A stretch of 64,000 nucleotides of DNA from Eutreptiella sp. 'Long Island Sound 2002' (lineage: Eukaryota > Euglenozoa > Euglenophyceae > Eutreptiales > Eutreptiaceae). Within the stretch, counting starts at the first letter, position 1, and each line of letters starts with the position of its first letter. Under the pieces are notes generated by a model. That model made no database searches, was not told the origin of the DNA, and saw only the letters and a list, made by a program, of their open reading frames with translations. Both the position numbers and the translations under genes were made by a program. This document shows, in pieces, positions 43,609 through 53,250 of this stretch. Location of the stretch: contig OZ038385.1 of NCBI GenBank assembly GCA_964036045.1, forward strand, positions 33,611,129 to 33,675,128, in the 5' to 3' direction.

Positions 43609-45818
43609 GGACGCTCTGGTGGCACCCAAGACCTGGTGTTTTGGGTACGTATCCGACTAGGGGGACGTGAATACCTGGGGGTACTGGATACTGGCGCCAC
43701 AATATCTATAGTGGCCAAGAAAATTTTACCTTGTGGGAGCCTGAAGAACACCATGACAACCGCCGCTATACGCATGGGGGATGGACATGTGGTGCACAGC
43801 TGCGGGGACTGTGAAGTGGAGGTACCTATGGGCTCCAGGACTATCGCCCATCAGTTCTATGTGATGGACACTGATGCCTTCGACTTTGTACTGGAAACTG
43901 ACTTCTTCGTGCAGCACTCCCAGATACAATCCCTCACGCTGCAAGCGCCCTACCTCCTCTACGTGGACCACGGCAGTGGCAGAGAGTCTGTGCCACTGGA
44001 GCAGTCGGAACATACCTCGAGTTACCTGAGGCTATCGAAGGAGGAGCCCTCTAACATGATGGCGGCCTCCAAAACTGAGGACTATCAACTATTGGGGGAA
44101 GTCCTAGACCAAGGTCTGAAGGAGTTGGGTTAATCTCGAGAAGACCTGAGTGTGGAGTTGTTCGCCAGCGACAAGCAACATGTACTGGACCTTTACTGCA
44201 GCAAGGGGAAGAACTGCAGCTACAAATTTTACTGGCCCTCTTTCGGGATGGCCTACGGGAACCCCAGATTCAGTGAACTGGGGAAGGTGCTGACCAAGGT
44301 GGCCTTGGAACGTTCCCGTATGGTCCTGTGTTCCCCCGATTGGGGAGCCCATGGGGGCAACGAGTACTGGCGAAACCTCCTGGACAGGCTGACTATCAGC
44401 TCTGTACGTTTGCCTGATGAGGCCATCTACGTGCCTCTGGGGCGCAAGACGCCTATTGGGAAACCCGGATGGGGGAGTATGCTTAGCGTGGTGGACGGAG
44501 GTCTTACCTCCATTCCCTGGGAGGAACTGGACCCGACTCTGGTCCAGGCTATACAGCGAGAAGGCGATGGACTCGCCTTGGCTGACTGGAAGGATCGCCT
44601 ACGACCTCAAGATGCTGTTGAGACTACACCCGGAGGAGACGAGTACGTCGTGACTGACACCAACACCCCGCAATCTCCCTACCGTGTACCTGTTCCTAAT
44701 GGAGTCTCTGAGTGTGGACTATCTGAGCTACCCAGCTCTATCCACTCAGAAGACGAAACTGGGCACGACGCCTTCTTCGTGCAGACCTGTGTGGAGGAAG
44801 TGGAGAACGCCGAGTACGTCGCCCCACTGAAACCCCTACTCTCCATGAGAGTGGAAGACCCCGTGGACGAGGAGCTGGACCCTCGATCCAGGCTCAGGGA
44901 GTATGTGGATTCCAAGAGGAAGTTGGTGGCGAAAAAGCTATGCTATGCGAAGCCTACCCGCAGCTCATGGCCACTGAAGCAAGGACGTATGGGAGACCTA
45001 TCACAATTGAAGGAGGACCTCGAACAGAAGATCACCACCTGGCAAAGGGAGGTAGATCTCAAGCTCATGAAGAGCGTGTGGGGCGCCCATGTGAGGACCC
45101 CAGAGGAGGACGACCTCTCGGAGGAATGTGTATGTGAACCCCCTCGAGCGTGCCTATGTTGCCATCGTCCATCGGAGATGGTTGAACAAGACCTTCTATA
45201 TGCCTACCAAGGGCTGAAGAATACTACCACGGGCGAAGAGTCGGTGGAGGACCACCTCCCGACGTCTATTACCCAGGGGGCAAGCAACTTACACGCTGAC
45301 GAGGACATGGAGGACAAGATCAAGATGTTGGACCCGAGGGTACAGAAGCTTATAAGGACCTATGTGGAGGTGTTCGGAGAACTACCCCCTCCAGCCTCAT
45401 GTGACAAGCTGGTACAGATGGACCTCAAGCTGAAACCCGAGTTCGTGGGTCACAAGATCCGGAGGAGACCCTATCCAGCTCCTAAGGAACAGGCCGACGA
45501 GATCGAACGACAGATACAAGAGTGTATCGACGCTGGCCTAGTCCTGGAGTACAAGGACGGGGACTACCCCCTACACTGCAGCCCCTGTTTCCTGGTGGCT
45601 AAACCTGGGTCTACAGCCAAACGGCTGGTAGTGGACTATGGAGAGCTGAACAAGAAGACGCTGAACCACTCAGGGTCCATTCCCAATATGGAGTCTACCC
45701 TGGAGAAGATAGCCTCCTGTCGCTACAAGACCAAAATGGACAAGCGAAGCGGATTCTGGCAAGTGGACCTGACGCCCAACGCACAGGAACTACTGGCCTT
45801 CATCACCCCTCAAGGAGG
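43606..45818 (+). pseudogene. pol: Pol of element B, part 1: protease, Dam-like domain, RT N-terminus
   Basis: Aspartic protease: YLGVLDTGATISIV near 43690. An in-frame TAA at 44131 interrupts the frame, which then continues without shift. The next domain (VELFASDKQHVLDLYCSK, FGMAYGNPRFSELGKVL, MVLCSPDWG, YWRNLLDRL) resembles the Dam-like methyltransferase-related domain found in DIRS and some algal retroelements, with the expected NPPF changed to NPRF. After a linker of about 250 residues, the RT begins near 45440 (RRRPYPAPKEQADEIERQIQ, VDYGELNKKT, MDKRSGFWQVDL). At about 45815, GGAGGG produces a net +2 (or -1) shift, so the RT core continues in another frame. Non-functional as it stands. 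Confidence 0.8.
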
Positions 45819-48536
45819 GTGTTCAAGTGGAAGGTCATGCCGTTTGGCGTGGCTAACGCACCCGCTCTATTCCAAGAGCTGATGAACAAGATCTTGTCCA
45901 TCCTACGAAGGAGACCTAAGGTGCAGGAGCTCATATCCCGTGGTGCTCAGATGGAGGCTCACATCGACGATGTATGCCTTGGGACCAATACCCAGGAGGA
46001 TCACCTAATCCTCTTGGGTGAGTTCTTTGCGGTCTGCCAGGAGAACCACACTCGACTCAAGCTGGAGGTGTGTGAGTTCATGCAGGAGACCATGCAGTAC
46101 CTGGGGTTTGACGTTGGCTATGGGTGGTGGACCCCAGCGGCCTCTAAGGCCAAACCCCTGATGGACGCCAAGGTACGACACGAAGACCCCAAGAAAGGAC
46201 TTCATGATGTACGCAGTTTCATTGGGGCGTGCAACTTCTATCGCCGCCACATCAAAAACTTCACCTATACCAGCGCCGTACTGACGGACTTGATCAAGAA
46301 GAGTACTACTTGGCGCTGGGGCCCACAAGAGCAACAAGCGTTTGACGAGCTCAAAGACAAGGTAGCCAACGCTAAATGCTTGGGCGTGCCTAGAGCACAA
46401 GGGGAGATTATCCTGGTGACCGACGCCAGCAATGTGGGCGGTGGTGGAACGTTGTTCCAATGGCAAGCACTAGAGAAGGAGGAGTTCGACTCGGCCATTT
46501 CCCAATGGGGGACGGAAGGTCTCAACCGAGATGGAACCCTCAAGCACAGCTACCCTGACGACAAGTGGGTCCTAGTACCTCTGGGCCACTGGAACTGGAA
46601 GTGGAACCAGGCCAGGGGGAACTACTCCACCTGTGAGCAGGAATTGCTCGCGGGTATGCTGGTGCTATCCTCACAAGCACGACTGTCGGGAAGTAACCCT
46701 GTGGTCTGGCTGTGCGACCAAGAACCGGTCCGCAGTTTCCAGACGGGTCCCCCACCTGAGAAGGCCAAGCTACGACGCCCGTGGACCTACCTCAGTCAAC
46801 TACGGCTGACGGTACACCATATCCAGGGAGTGAAGAACGAATGTGCCGACTATATCAGCCGCAACAACTTCGACGCCCTGATTGGTGCCCGGTCTGAAGC
46901 GCTGGCTAAGGAGGCTTTCAGCCGTATGGACGTACACCTGGACCTGAACATGACCATGATACGCCCCCTGGATGGACTCCAGCAATCGGAGTACCTGAAA
47001 GAGTTCGGGGATATCTACAAGCGCCTGGAGAAACGCCTTGAACCCCTCCTGGTCAACCAAGACCAGTGGAAGAGGGACAAGAGCTACCTATGGCACGAGG
47101 ACCGTATTGTGGTGCCTAGTGACCGAGTCCCAGCGCTGCTGAAGTGGACCCATGAGTCCAGTGGTCATGTGGGTGCTGACCGTACCCTGAGGCTGTTCAA
47201 GCAGTGGTTCCACACTACGTGGACTGACGACCAACTGCGAAAGACCCTCCAGCCTATCGTGGACAAGTGCCCGTGCAGGTCCTGTAAACCTGGGGATATC
47301 AGGGACAGAGGTCTCTACTCGACCCTGCCCATCCCTCACTGTGCTAACAGTGTTCTATACGTGGACTACACGGAGATGCCGAAGTTCGGGGGCTATGACT
47401 TCGCCCTCGTGGTAACCTGTGGGTTGACCAGGTTTACCAGGGTGTTCCCATGTACCAAGCACATTACCAGGGAGGAGACTATCAAGATACTCCTGGAGGA
47501 GTGGTTTTGTGTCTATGGGGCGCCCAAGGAGATCAACTCCGACGAGGACGTACGAGTACGCTCAGATACTGGCTGGTACAAGAGGGTCCTGAGATCCCTC
47601 AATGTCCAGGTGTCTACGGGGATTCCCTACTCTCACACGAGCAACCCCCTATGTGAGCGACAGATCCGTGTCCTGAAGGAGAACGTCAGGATATGGTGCA
47701 AAACTGAACGCACCAGAGACTGGGTGAGACTACTCCCCGTCATATCCTTGATGATGAACTCCCAAGAGAGTTCAGCGACTGGCTACTCGCCCCATGAGCT
47801 ATTCCTGGGGCGCCCGGCGTGGTTCCTACATGCCCCCTATCCAGAGGACACCCATTCTTCTGTGGGTGAATGGGTCCAAGAGCAGCAAGCGAAGGTGGAC
47901 AAGGCCAAGGCTATGCTCCAGAGAGTGAGGGAGCGTCAGTGGAACAAGAAGAACAAGCACCGAGTACCGGCCACCTACCAAGAGGGGGACTGGGTGCTGG
48001 TGCACCACAGTCGACTACCCGCCTGGCCACGCTCTACCAGCGATGACCCATACTTCGGGCCGTACAAGATCCTATCAGTGGATGGACACCGTATCACCGT
48101 GCGGTGTTCTCCCCGTCTAGGGGCGACCCTGGTGTGCGCTGCTCAACACCTGAAGCGCTACTATGATCCTGAAGACCTCTGTGGGGAGGAGTGGGAGCTG
48201 AACGACGAGGAAATCGCCGCTCTGGACCTACAAGGGGCTGCCAGCCCTATGGAAGTTGAAGGTGAACTCCCCGACATGAACGCCGAGGAGATGGCTAAGG
48301 AAGGCTTCTACCTGGTGAAGTCTGTCCTACGCCACCGCTATCGCCAGGGTTGGCGCTTCCTCACCCTCCGGGAAGGGTTTGGAGTCGAAGAGGCCACCTG
48401 GGAGCCCTTCTCTGCATTTGTTCTACCTGAGGGACGCCTAAACTCAGTTCTGGTTGACTACTTGTCCCAGAACAACCTTGGTGAGTTGCTGAGGCTCGCT
48501 GAGACGCTTGCCTCCAAGACTAAAGCTAGGGACTGA
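45819..48536 (+). CDS. pol: Pol of element B, part 2: RT core, RNase H, integrase, chromodomain
   Basis: 905 open codons; 45819 marks where the frame resumes, not a true start. RT: FKWKVMPFGVANAPALFQEL, then the active site in MEAHIDDVCLG, where the usual Tyr or Phe is His. RNase H: VTDASNVGGGG, STCEQELLAGMLVLSS, WLCDQEPVRSFQ, NECADYISR. Integrase: an H2C2 zinc finger (HESSGHVGADRTL followed by CPCRSC), then a DDE core with VDYTEM, NSDEDV and NPLCERQIRVLKENV. A chromodomain closes the protein (GFYLVKSVLRHRYRQGWRFL, TWEPFSAF). Retroelement chromodomains guide insertion to chromatin marks in known families. Confidence 0.9.
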   Translation: MFKWKVMPFGVANAPALFQELMNKILSILRRRPKVQELISRGAQMEAHIDDVCLGTNTQEDHLILLGEFFAVCQENHTRLKLEVCEFMQETMQYLGFDVGYGWWTPAASKAKPLMDAKVRHEDPKKGLHDVRSFIGACNFYRRHIKNFTYTSAVLTDLIKKSTTWRWGPQEQQAFDELKDKVANAKCLGVPRAQGEIILVTDASNVGGGGTLFQWQALEKEEFDSAISQWGTEGLNRDGTLKHSYPDDKWVLVPLGHWNWKWNQARGNYSTCEQELLAGMLVLSSQARLSGSNPVVWLCDQEPVRSFQTGPPPEKAKLRRPWTYLSQLRLTVHHIQGVKNECADYISRNNFDALIGARSEALAKEAFSRMDVHLDLNMTMIRPLDGLQQSEYLKEFGDIYKRLEKRLEPLLVNQDQWKRDKSYLWHEDRIVVPSDRVPALLKWTHESSGHVGADRTLRLFKQWFHTTWTDDQLRKTLQPIVDKCPCRSCKPGDIRDRGLYSTLPIPHCANSVLYVDYTEMPKFGGYDFALVVTCGLTRFTRVFPCTKHITREETIKILLEEWFCVYGAPKEINSDEDVRVRSDTGWYKRVLRSLNVQVSTGIPYSHTSNPLCERQIRVLKENVRIWCKTERTRDWVRLLPVISLMMNSQESSATGYSPHELFLGRPAWFLHAPYPEDTHSSVGEWVQEQQAKVDKAKAMLQRVRERQWNKKNKHRVPATYQEGDWVLVHHSRLPAWPRSTSDDPYFGPYKILSVDGHRITVRCSPRLGATLVCAAQHLKRYYDPEDLCGEEWELNDEEIAALDLQGAASPMEVEGELPDMNAEEMAKEGFYLVKSVLRHRYRQGWRFLTLREGFGVEEATWEPFSAFVLPEGRLNSVLVDYLSQNNLGELLRLAETLASKTKARD

Positions 48537-49204
48537 ACCTTACCCTTACCTGCGAAAGCGTATGTGTGAGTGTGCTATTCCTAAGGTCCTGAGAGCAAGC
48601 CGCAGAAGTGGTGTCCTAATTATACCCAAGTCTGCGCCCTTGCTGAACCTGGAAGGTTGGCTTATTGATGCCACGGGGTACGCCCCGTGTCTCCCCTCCC
48701 CTATGCGCCCAATTTCTGTGCTGGCGCAAAACCTTTGGGGAATACCCAGCGTACTAATCGAGGTATTGTTTTCCCTACCTATCTGTCTACTACAGGGAGG
48801 GGTGGCCAAAAGCTATGCAGGCATGAAAACGCCGTTTTGCTATGTGGCCAAAACACTGACCTAACCACTGCCACAGCCCACCAACCCTGCTAAAATTGCA
48901 GGAAACGGCTGGGACAGTGACACACGCACTACAGGTCCTACACACCCTACAGTGGCACCATCCTAAAATAACGAGAAAAAGACGCACCGCCAGCAGAAAT
49001 AAAGCGAAAAATCGTCTTTTCCGACCTCAGAAACCCCCCCAACAATTTTACGCCGCTGTTTGGCGAGGTCGCAAAATATAGGACGCTCACCGAAAAAGAC
49101 AAACAATAGAGACGCGACGGCGAAGAAGCTGAGCGTTGCTTGCCCCAAACCACCTAGCAAAGTGCGTGCCCTAGGCGCTAGGGACTTGTGCGCGCCCCAA
49201 AACA
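48537..49204. other. 3' region of element B, no gene
   Basis: Non-coding sequence with a possible polypurine tract (48794-48802). By position, the 3' LTR should begin at about 48803 (TGGCCAAAAGC). No upstream copy of that start was found, so the LTR is not confirmed. Confidence 0.4.
48794..48802 (+). promoter_or_regulatory. Candidate polypurine tract of element B
   Basis: AGGGAGGGG directly followed by TGG, the expected arrangement for second-strand priming next to a 3' LTR starting TG. It is 258 bp after the end of pol. Unconfirmed because no matching LTR is visible. Confidence 0.4.
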
Positions 49205-50095
49205 AAACACACACGCCTACTCTTGGGCGTCGCAAAATACAAAGAGTCCACACACCAAAGGGTGAGTAGCATATGCCGCCATACATGCATTAAGACACGC
49301 TTACTCTTGGGCGTCGCAAAAAACAAAGAGTCCAAGACATAAGCAATAAGTAGCATGTCATGAATGCATTAAACCAACACGCCTACTCTTGGGCGTCGCA
49401 AAATACAAAGAGGTGAATAGTAGACGCCGTAAGCACCGTACCGAGCTTAGGAATACAACACCAAGCCTCTCACCCTCTAACACGCCGTATAGGTAAAGAA
49501 AAACGCGTCGCGAGCAACGCGAAAAAACCGAAAAATAGTATACTAACACGCCATGCCCACCGTCTCGCACCCTTTCTCTTCCTTTGTCCTTCTCCATGTA
49601 CCTCCCCACCCACCTTTGTGGGCATTAATACACGCTTACTCTTGGGCGTCGCAAAAAACAAAGAGTCCACAAACCAAAGAGTGCGTAACATATGCCGCCA
49701 TACGTACATTAAGACACGCTTACCCTTGGGCGTCGCAAAAAACAAAGAGTCCAAGACATAAACAATAAGTAGCATGTCATGCATGCATTAAACAAACACG
49801 CCTACTCTTGGGCGTCGCAAAATACAAAGAGTCCGCAAACAAACGGTTAAGTAGCATATGCCGCCATGCAAGCATTAAGACACGCTTACTCTTTGGCGTC
49901 GCAAAAAACAAAGAGTCCAAGGCATAAAGAATAAGTAGCATGCCATGAATGCATTAAGCAAACACGCCTACTCTTGGGCGTCGCAAAATGCAAAGAGTCC
50001 ACAAACCAACGCGTAAAAAGCGTACACCGCCATGCATGCATTAAGACACGCTTACTCTTGGGCGTCGCCAAAATCAACGAGTCCAGGACGGGAAG
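49205..50095. repeat. 84-bp tandem repeat of two alternating unit types
   Basis: CTCTTGGGCGTCGCAAAA or close variants recur near 49220, 49304, 49386, 49639, 49722, 49806, 49890, 49970 and 50055, about 80-85 bp apart. Units alternate between ACGCCTACTC with a CCACAAACCAA and GCATATGCCGCCAT context, and ACGCTTACTC with CCAAGACATAA and GCATGTCATG, making a dimer of about 167 bp. Each unit can form an ACTCTT/AAGAGT stem. About 49410-49630 is an insertion of unrelated sequence. Confidence 0.85.
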
Positions 50096-50154
50096 AATAA
50101 GTAAGACGCCATAGGAAGCAATGTGTAAAGAAAAATGCTGCAACGGTATGGCAC

Positions 50155-52330
50155 ACGCGAGCACGCACCCACACCCACGCCGCACACACCACGCAACACA
50201 CCGAGCACGCGCACCGGTGAACAGGGGCCGGGAGGCCCAGGACACCGCACACGCACCACCGCACACCGGACACCACACACACACCGCAACACACCGCGAC
50301 ACCGGAGAACACGAACCAAGTGTCCCAGGACACCACACGCACAACACAACACGCACCACGCAGGCGCAAAAGGGCCAAACGGCACACGCAACACCACGCA
50401 CAGGGCGTGCACACCGGTGAACACGAGCCGGGAGGCCCAGGACGCCGTACACACAACACCACACACAGAGCGTGCACACCGGTGAACGGGAGCCGGGAGG
50501 CCCAGGACGCCGTACACGCACCACCACACACGAAGCGTGCACACCGGTGAACAGGAGCCGGGAGGCCCAGGACACCGCACACGCACACAGAGCGTGCACA
50601 CCAGTGAACAGGAGCCGGAAGGCCCAGGACACCGTGCACGCAGAGCGTGCACACCGGTGAACGGGAGCCGGGAGGCCCAGGACGCCGTACACGCAACACC
50701 ACGCCGCCGTCCGGAGGGACGCGTGAGCACCCGGCGCCACCAGCCGGACGGGCTACCGGACCACCGGGCCCGCGCCACCCGGAGGGGTGAGTGCCCAGTA
50801 AACGCAACACCACACGCAAGGCGTGCGCACCGGTGAACAGGGGCCGGGAGGCCGAGGACACCGTACACGCAGAGCGTGCACACCGGTGAACAGGAGCCGG
50901 GGGGCCCAGGACGCCGTACACGCAACACCACGCCGCCGTCCGGAGGGACGCGTGAGCACCCGGCGCCACCTGCCGGACGGGCTACCGGACCACCGGGCCC
51001 GCGCCACCCGGAGGGGTGAGTGCCCAATAAACGCAAACCACACGCCCGATGGTACCACACCCAACACCACCCGCAAGGACACACCGACACCGCCACCAAG
51101 CACGCCCACCCGCCACCACACACCCACACCGAGCGAACACACCGGTGAACAGGAGCCGGGAGGCCCAGGACACCGTACGCACCACACCACACGCAGGGCG
51201 TGCGCACCGGTGAACAGGAACCAGGGAGCCCAGGGCACCGTACACGCAACACCACACACAGGGCGTGCACAGCGGTGAACAGGAGCCGTGAGGCCCAGGA
51301 CGCCGTACACGCGACACCACACACAGAGCGTGCACACCGGTAAACAGGAGCCAGGAGGCCCAGGACGCCGTACACGCAACACCACACGCAGAGCGTGCGC
51401 ACCGGCGAACAGGAGCCGGGAGGCCCAGGACGCCGTACACGCAACACCACACACAGAGCGTGCACACCGGCGAACAGGAGCCGGGAGGCCCAGGACGCCG
51501 TACGCGCAACGCCACACGCAGAGCGTGCGCACCGGTGAACAGGAGCCGGGAGGCCCAGTACGCCGTACACGCGACACCACACGCAGGGCGTGCACACCGG
51601 TGAACAGGAGCCGGGAGGCCCAGGACGCCGTACACGCAACACCACACACAGAGCGTGCACGCTGGTGAACAGGAGCCGGGAGGCCCAGGACGCCGTACAC
51701 GCAACGCCACACGCAGAGCGTGCGCACCGGTGAACAGGGGCCGGGAGGCCCAGGACGCCGTACACGCGACACCACACACAGGGCGTGCACACCGGTGAAC
51801 AGGAGCCGGGAGGCCCAGGACGCCGTACACGCGACACCACACGCAAGGCGTGCACACCGGTGAACAGGAGCCGGGAGGCCCAGGACACCGTACACACGAC
51901 ACCACACGCAGGGCGTGCACACCGGTGAACAGGAGCCGGGAGGCCCAGGACGCCGTACACGCAACGCCACACGCAGAGCGTGCGCACCGGTGAACAGGAG
52001 CCGGGAGGCCCAGGACGCCGTACACGCAACAACACACGCAGAGCGTGCACGCCGGTGAACAGGAGCCGGGAGGCCCAGGACGCCGTACACGCAACGCCAC
52101 ACGCAGAGCGTGCGCACCGGTGAACAGGGGCCGGGAGGCCCAGGACGCCGTACACGCGACACCACACGCAGGGCGTGCACACCGGTGAACAGGAGCCAGG
52201 AGGCCCAGGACGCCATACACGCGACACCACACGCAAGGCGTGCACACCGGTGAACAGGAGCCGGGAGGCCCAGGACACCGTACACACGACACCACACACG
52301 GAGCGTGCACAACGGTGAACAGGAGCCAAG
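50155..52330. repeat. 63-bp GC-rich tandem repeat array
   Basis: The unit contains GCGTGCACACCGGTGAACAG, then GAGCCGGGAGGCCCAGGAC and GCCGTACACGC. Most units are 63 bp, which is 21 codons, so all three minus-strand frames stay open for up to 918 codons. Two blocks of a different repeat (near 50702-50810 and 50935-51115) interrupt the array. I do not see evidence that it encodes a protein. Confidence 0.92.
50935..51115. repeat. 180-bp block duplicated at 53158-53345
   Basis: Starts GCCGCCGTCCGGAGGGACGC, runs through CGGACCACCGGGCC, and ends near CCGCCACCACACAC. It matches 53158-53345 with only scattered substitutions. A shorter copy lies at 50702-50810. It links the 63-bp array to the leader of the downstream non-LTR element. 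Confidence 0.85.
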
Positions 52331-52840
52331 CGGCGCGGCACACCACACGAGCAACCCGCCCCCAAAACGAACCCAGCCCACGCCGCCCTGCAGGAAAGAA
52401 ACACAATGTCAGACCGCCAAGACCAACCGACCGGCCAAGGCCAACCCAGCGGGTACGAAGAGGGAGGGCAGGCAGGGCAGGCCGGCGAAGAGGGACAGAG
52501 GGACAAGGCGGGGAAAGCGAGAAGAGGGGTCCGAACCCCCCCCCCCCCAACGTGCACACACCCCACTGCCGCGCGCCGGGCCACAGCCGGGCACCAACAG
52601 GGCCCGCCATGGAGCCAAACGGGCCCGCCAGAGAGAGGGTGTGTCCCCGCGCCTGCGCAGCAGCACGCCCGGGCAAGGAGCGCGCGCCACACACAGGCCA
52701 AGCAGGGCACACACGCAGCACCGCACGCCAGCACGCACCACGGCACAAAAACACGACACCACCACGGCAAACACCCACACCCGACGACGAACGAGCCGCC
52801 AAGAACAAGTCCAAGCCCCGCAGTCCCCACAGCGCGACAG
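52331..52840. other. Spacer without a recognised gene
   Basis: About 500 bp of T-poor, GC-rich sequence between the two 63-bp arrays, with a run of 10 C near 52540. Overlapping short ORFs in all plus frames have no domain. Confidence 0.4.
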
Positions 52841-53250
52841 CCGCCGTCCGGATGGACGTGTGTGCGCCCGGCAGTGAACCCAGCCCCTGCCGGCTACGAA
52901 CCAGCCGCCGTCCGGATGGACGTGTGTGCGCCCGGCAGTGAACCCAGCCCCTGCCGGCTACGAAACAGCCGCCGTCCGGATGGACGTGTGTGCGCCCGGC
53001 AGTGAACCCACCCCCTGCCGGCTACGAAACAGCCGCCGTCCGGACGGACGTGTGTGCGCCCGGCAGTGAACCCAGCCCCTGCCGGCTACGAAACAGCCGC
53101 CGTCCGGAGGGACGTGTGTGCGCCCGGCAGTGAACCCAGCCCCTGCCGGCTACGGAGCAGCCGCCGTCCGGAGGGACGCGTGAGCACCCGGCGCCACCTG
53201 CCGGACGGACTACCGGACCACCGGGCCCGCACCACCCGGAGGGGTGAGTG
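52841..53250. repeat. Second 63-bp tandem repeat (five to six copies)
   Basis: GCCGCCGTCCGGA followed by a GTGTGTGCGCCCGGCAGTGA segment and CCCCTGCCGGCTACG recurs near 52842, 52905, 52968, 53031, 53096 and 53160. The last copy passes into the duplicated 180-bp block and then the leader of the non-LTR element. Confidence 0.88.

Larger units (their letters stand above)
28105..48802 (+). mobile_element. Retroelement B: Ty3/chromovirus-like LTR retrotransposon, interrupted
   Basis: Order: primer-binding site, Gag (28205-30666), protease, Dam-like domain, RT, RNase H, integrase and C-terminal chromodomain (43559-48536), then a possible polypurine tract (48794). The Gag-PR-RT-RH-INT order and chromodomain place it with Ty3-type chromoviruses. 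A 12.9-kb DNA transposon splits it between Gag and Pol. Ignoring that insert, the element is about 7.8 kb without LTRs. It is a dead copy: gag has one stop and one frameshift, pol has an in-frame TAA and a frameshift. I found no LTR pair by eye. Confidence 0.8.

Noticed and set aside
27322-49204. A defined LTR pair for retroelement B
   Set aside because: I compared sequence before 28105 with sequence after 48536, especially the TGGCCAAAAGC start at 48803, and found no matching copy, so no LTRs are annotated.
49205-50095. CRISPR-like array
   Set aside because: Repeats are 84 bp with two alternating unit types and no distinct spacers; the context is eukaryotic.
50074-52830. Minus-strand ORFs of 918, 610 and 542 codons as repeat proteins
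   Set aside because: The 63-bp unit preserves frame and all three minus frames are open at once, so the openness reflects composition and period. No domain is visible.
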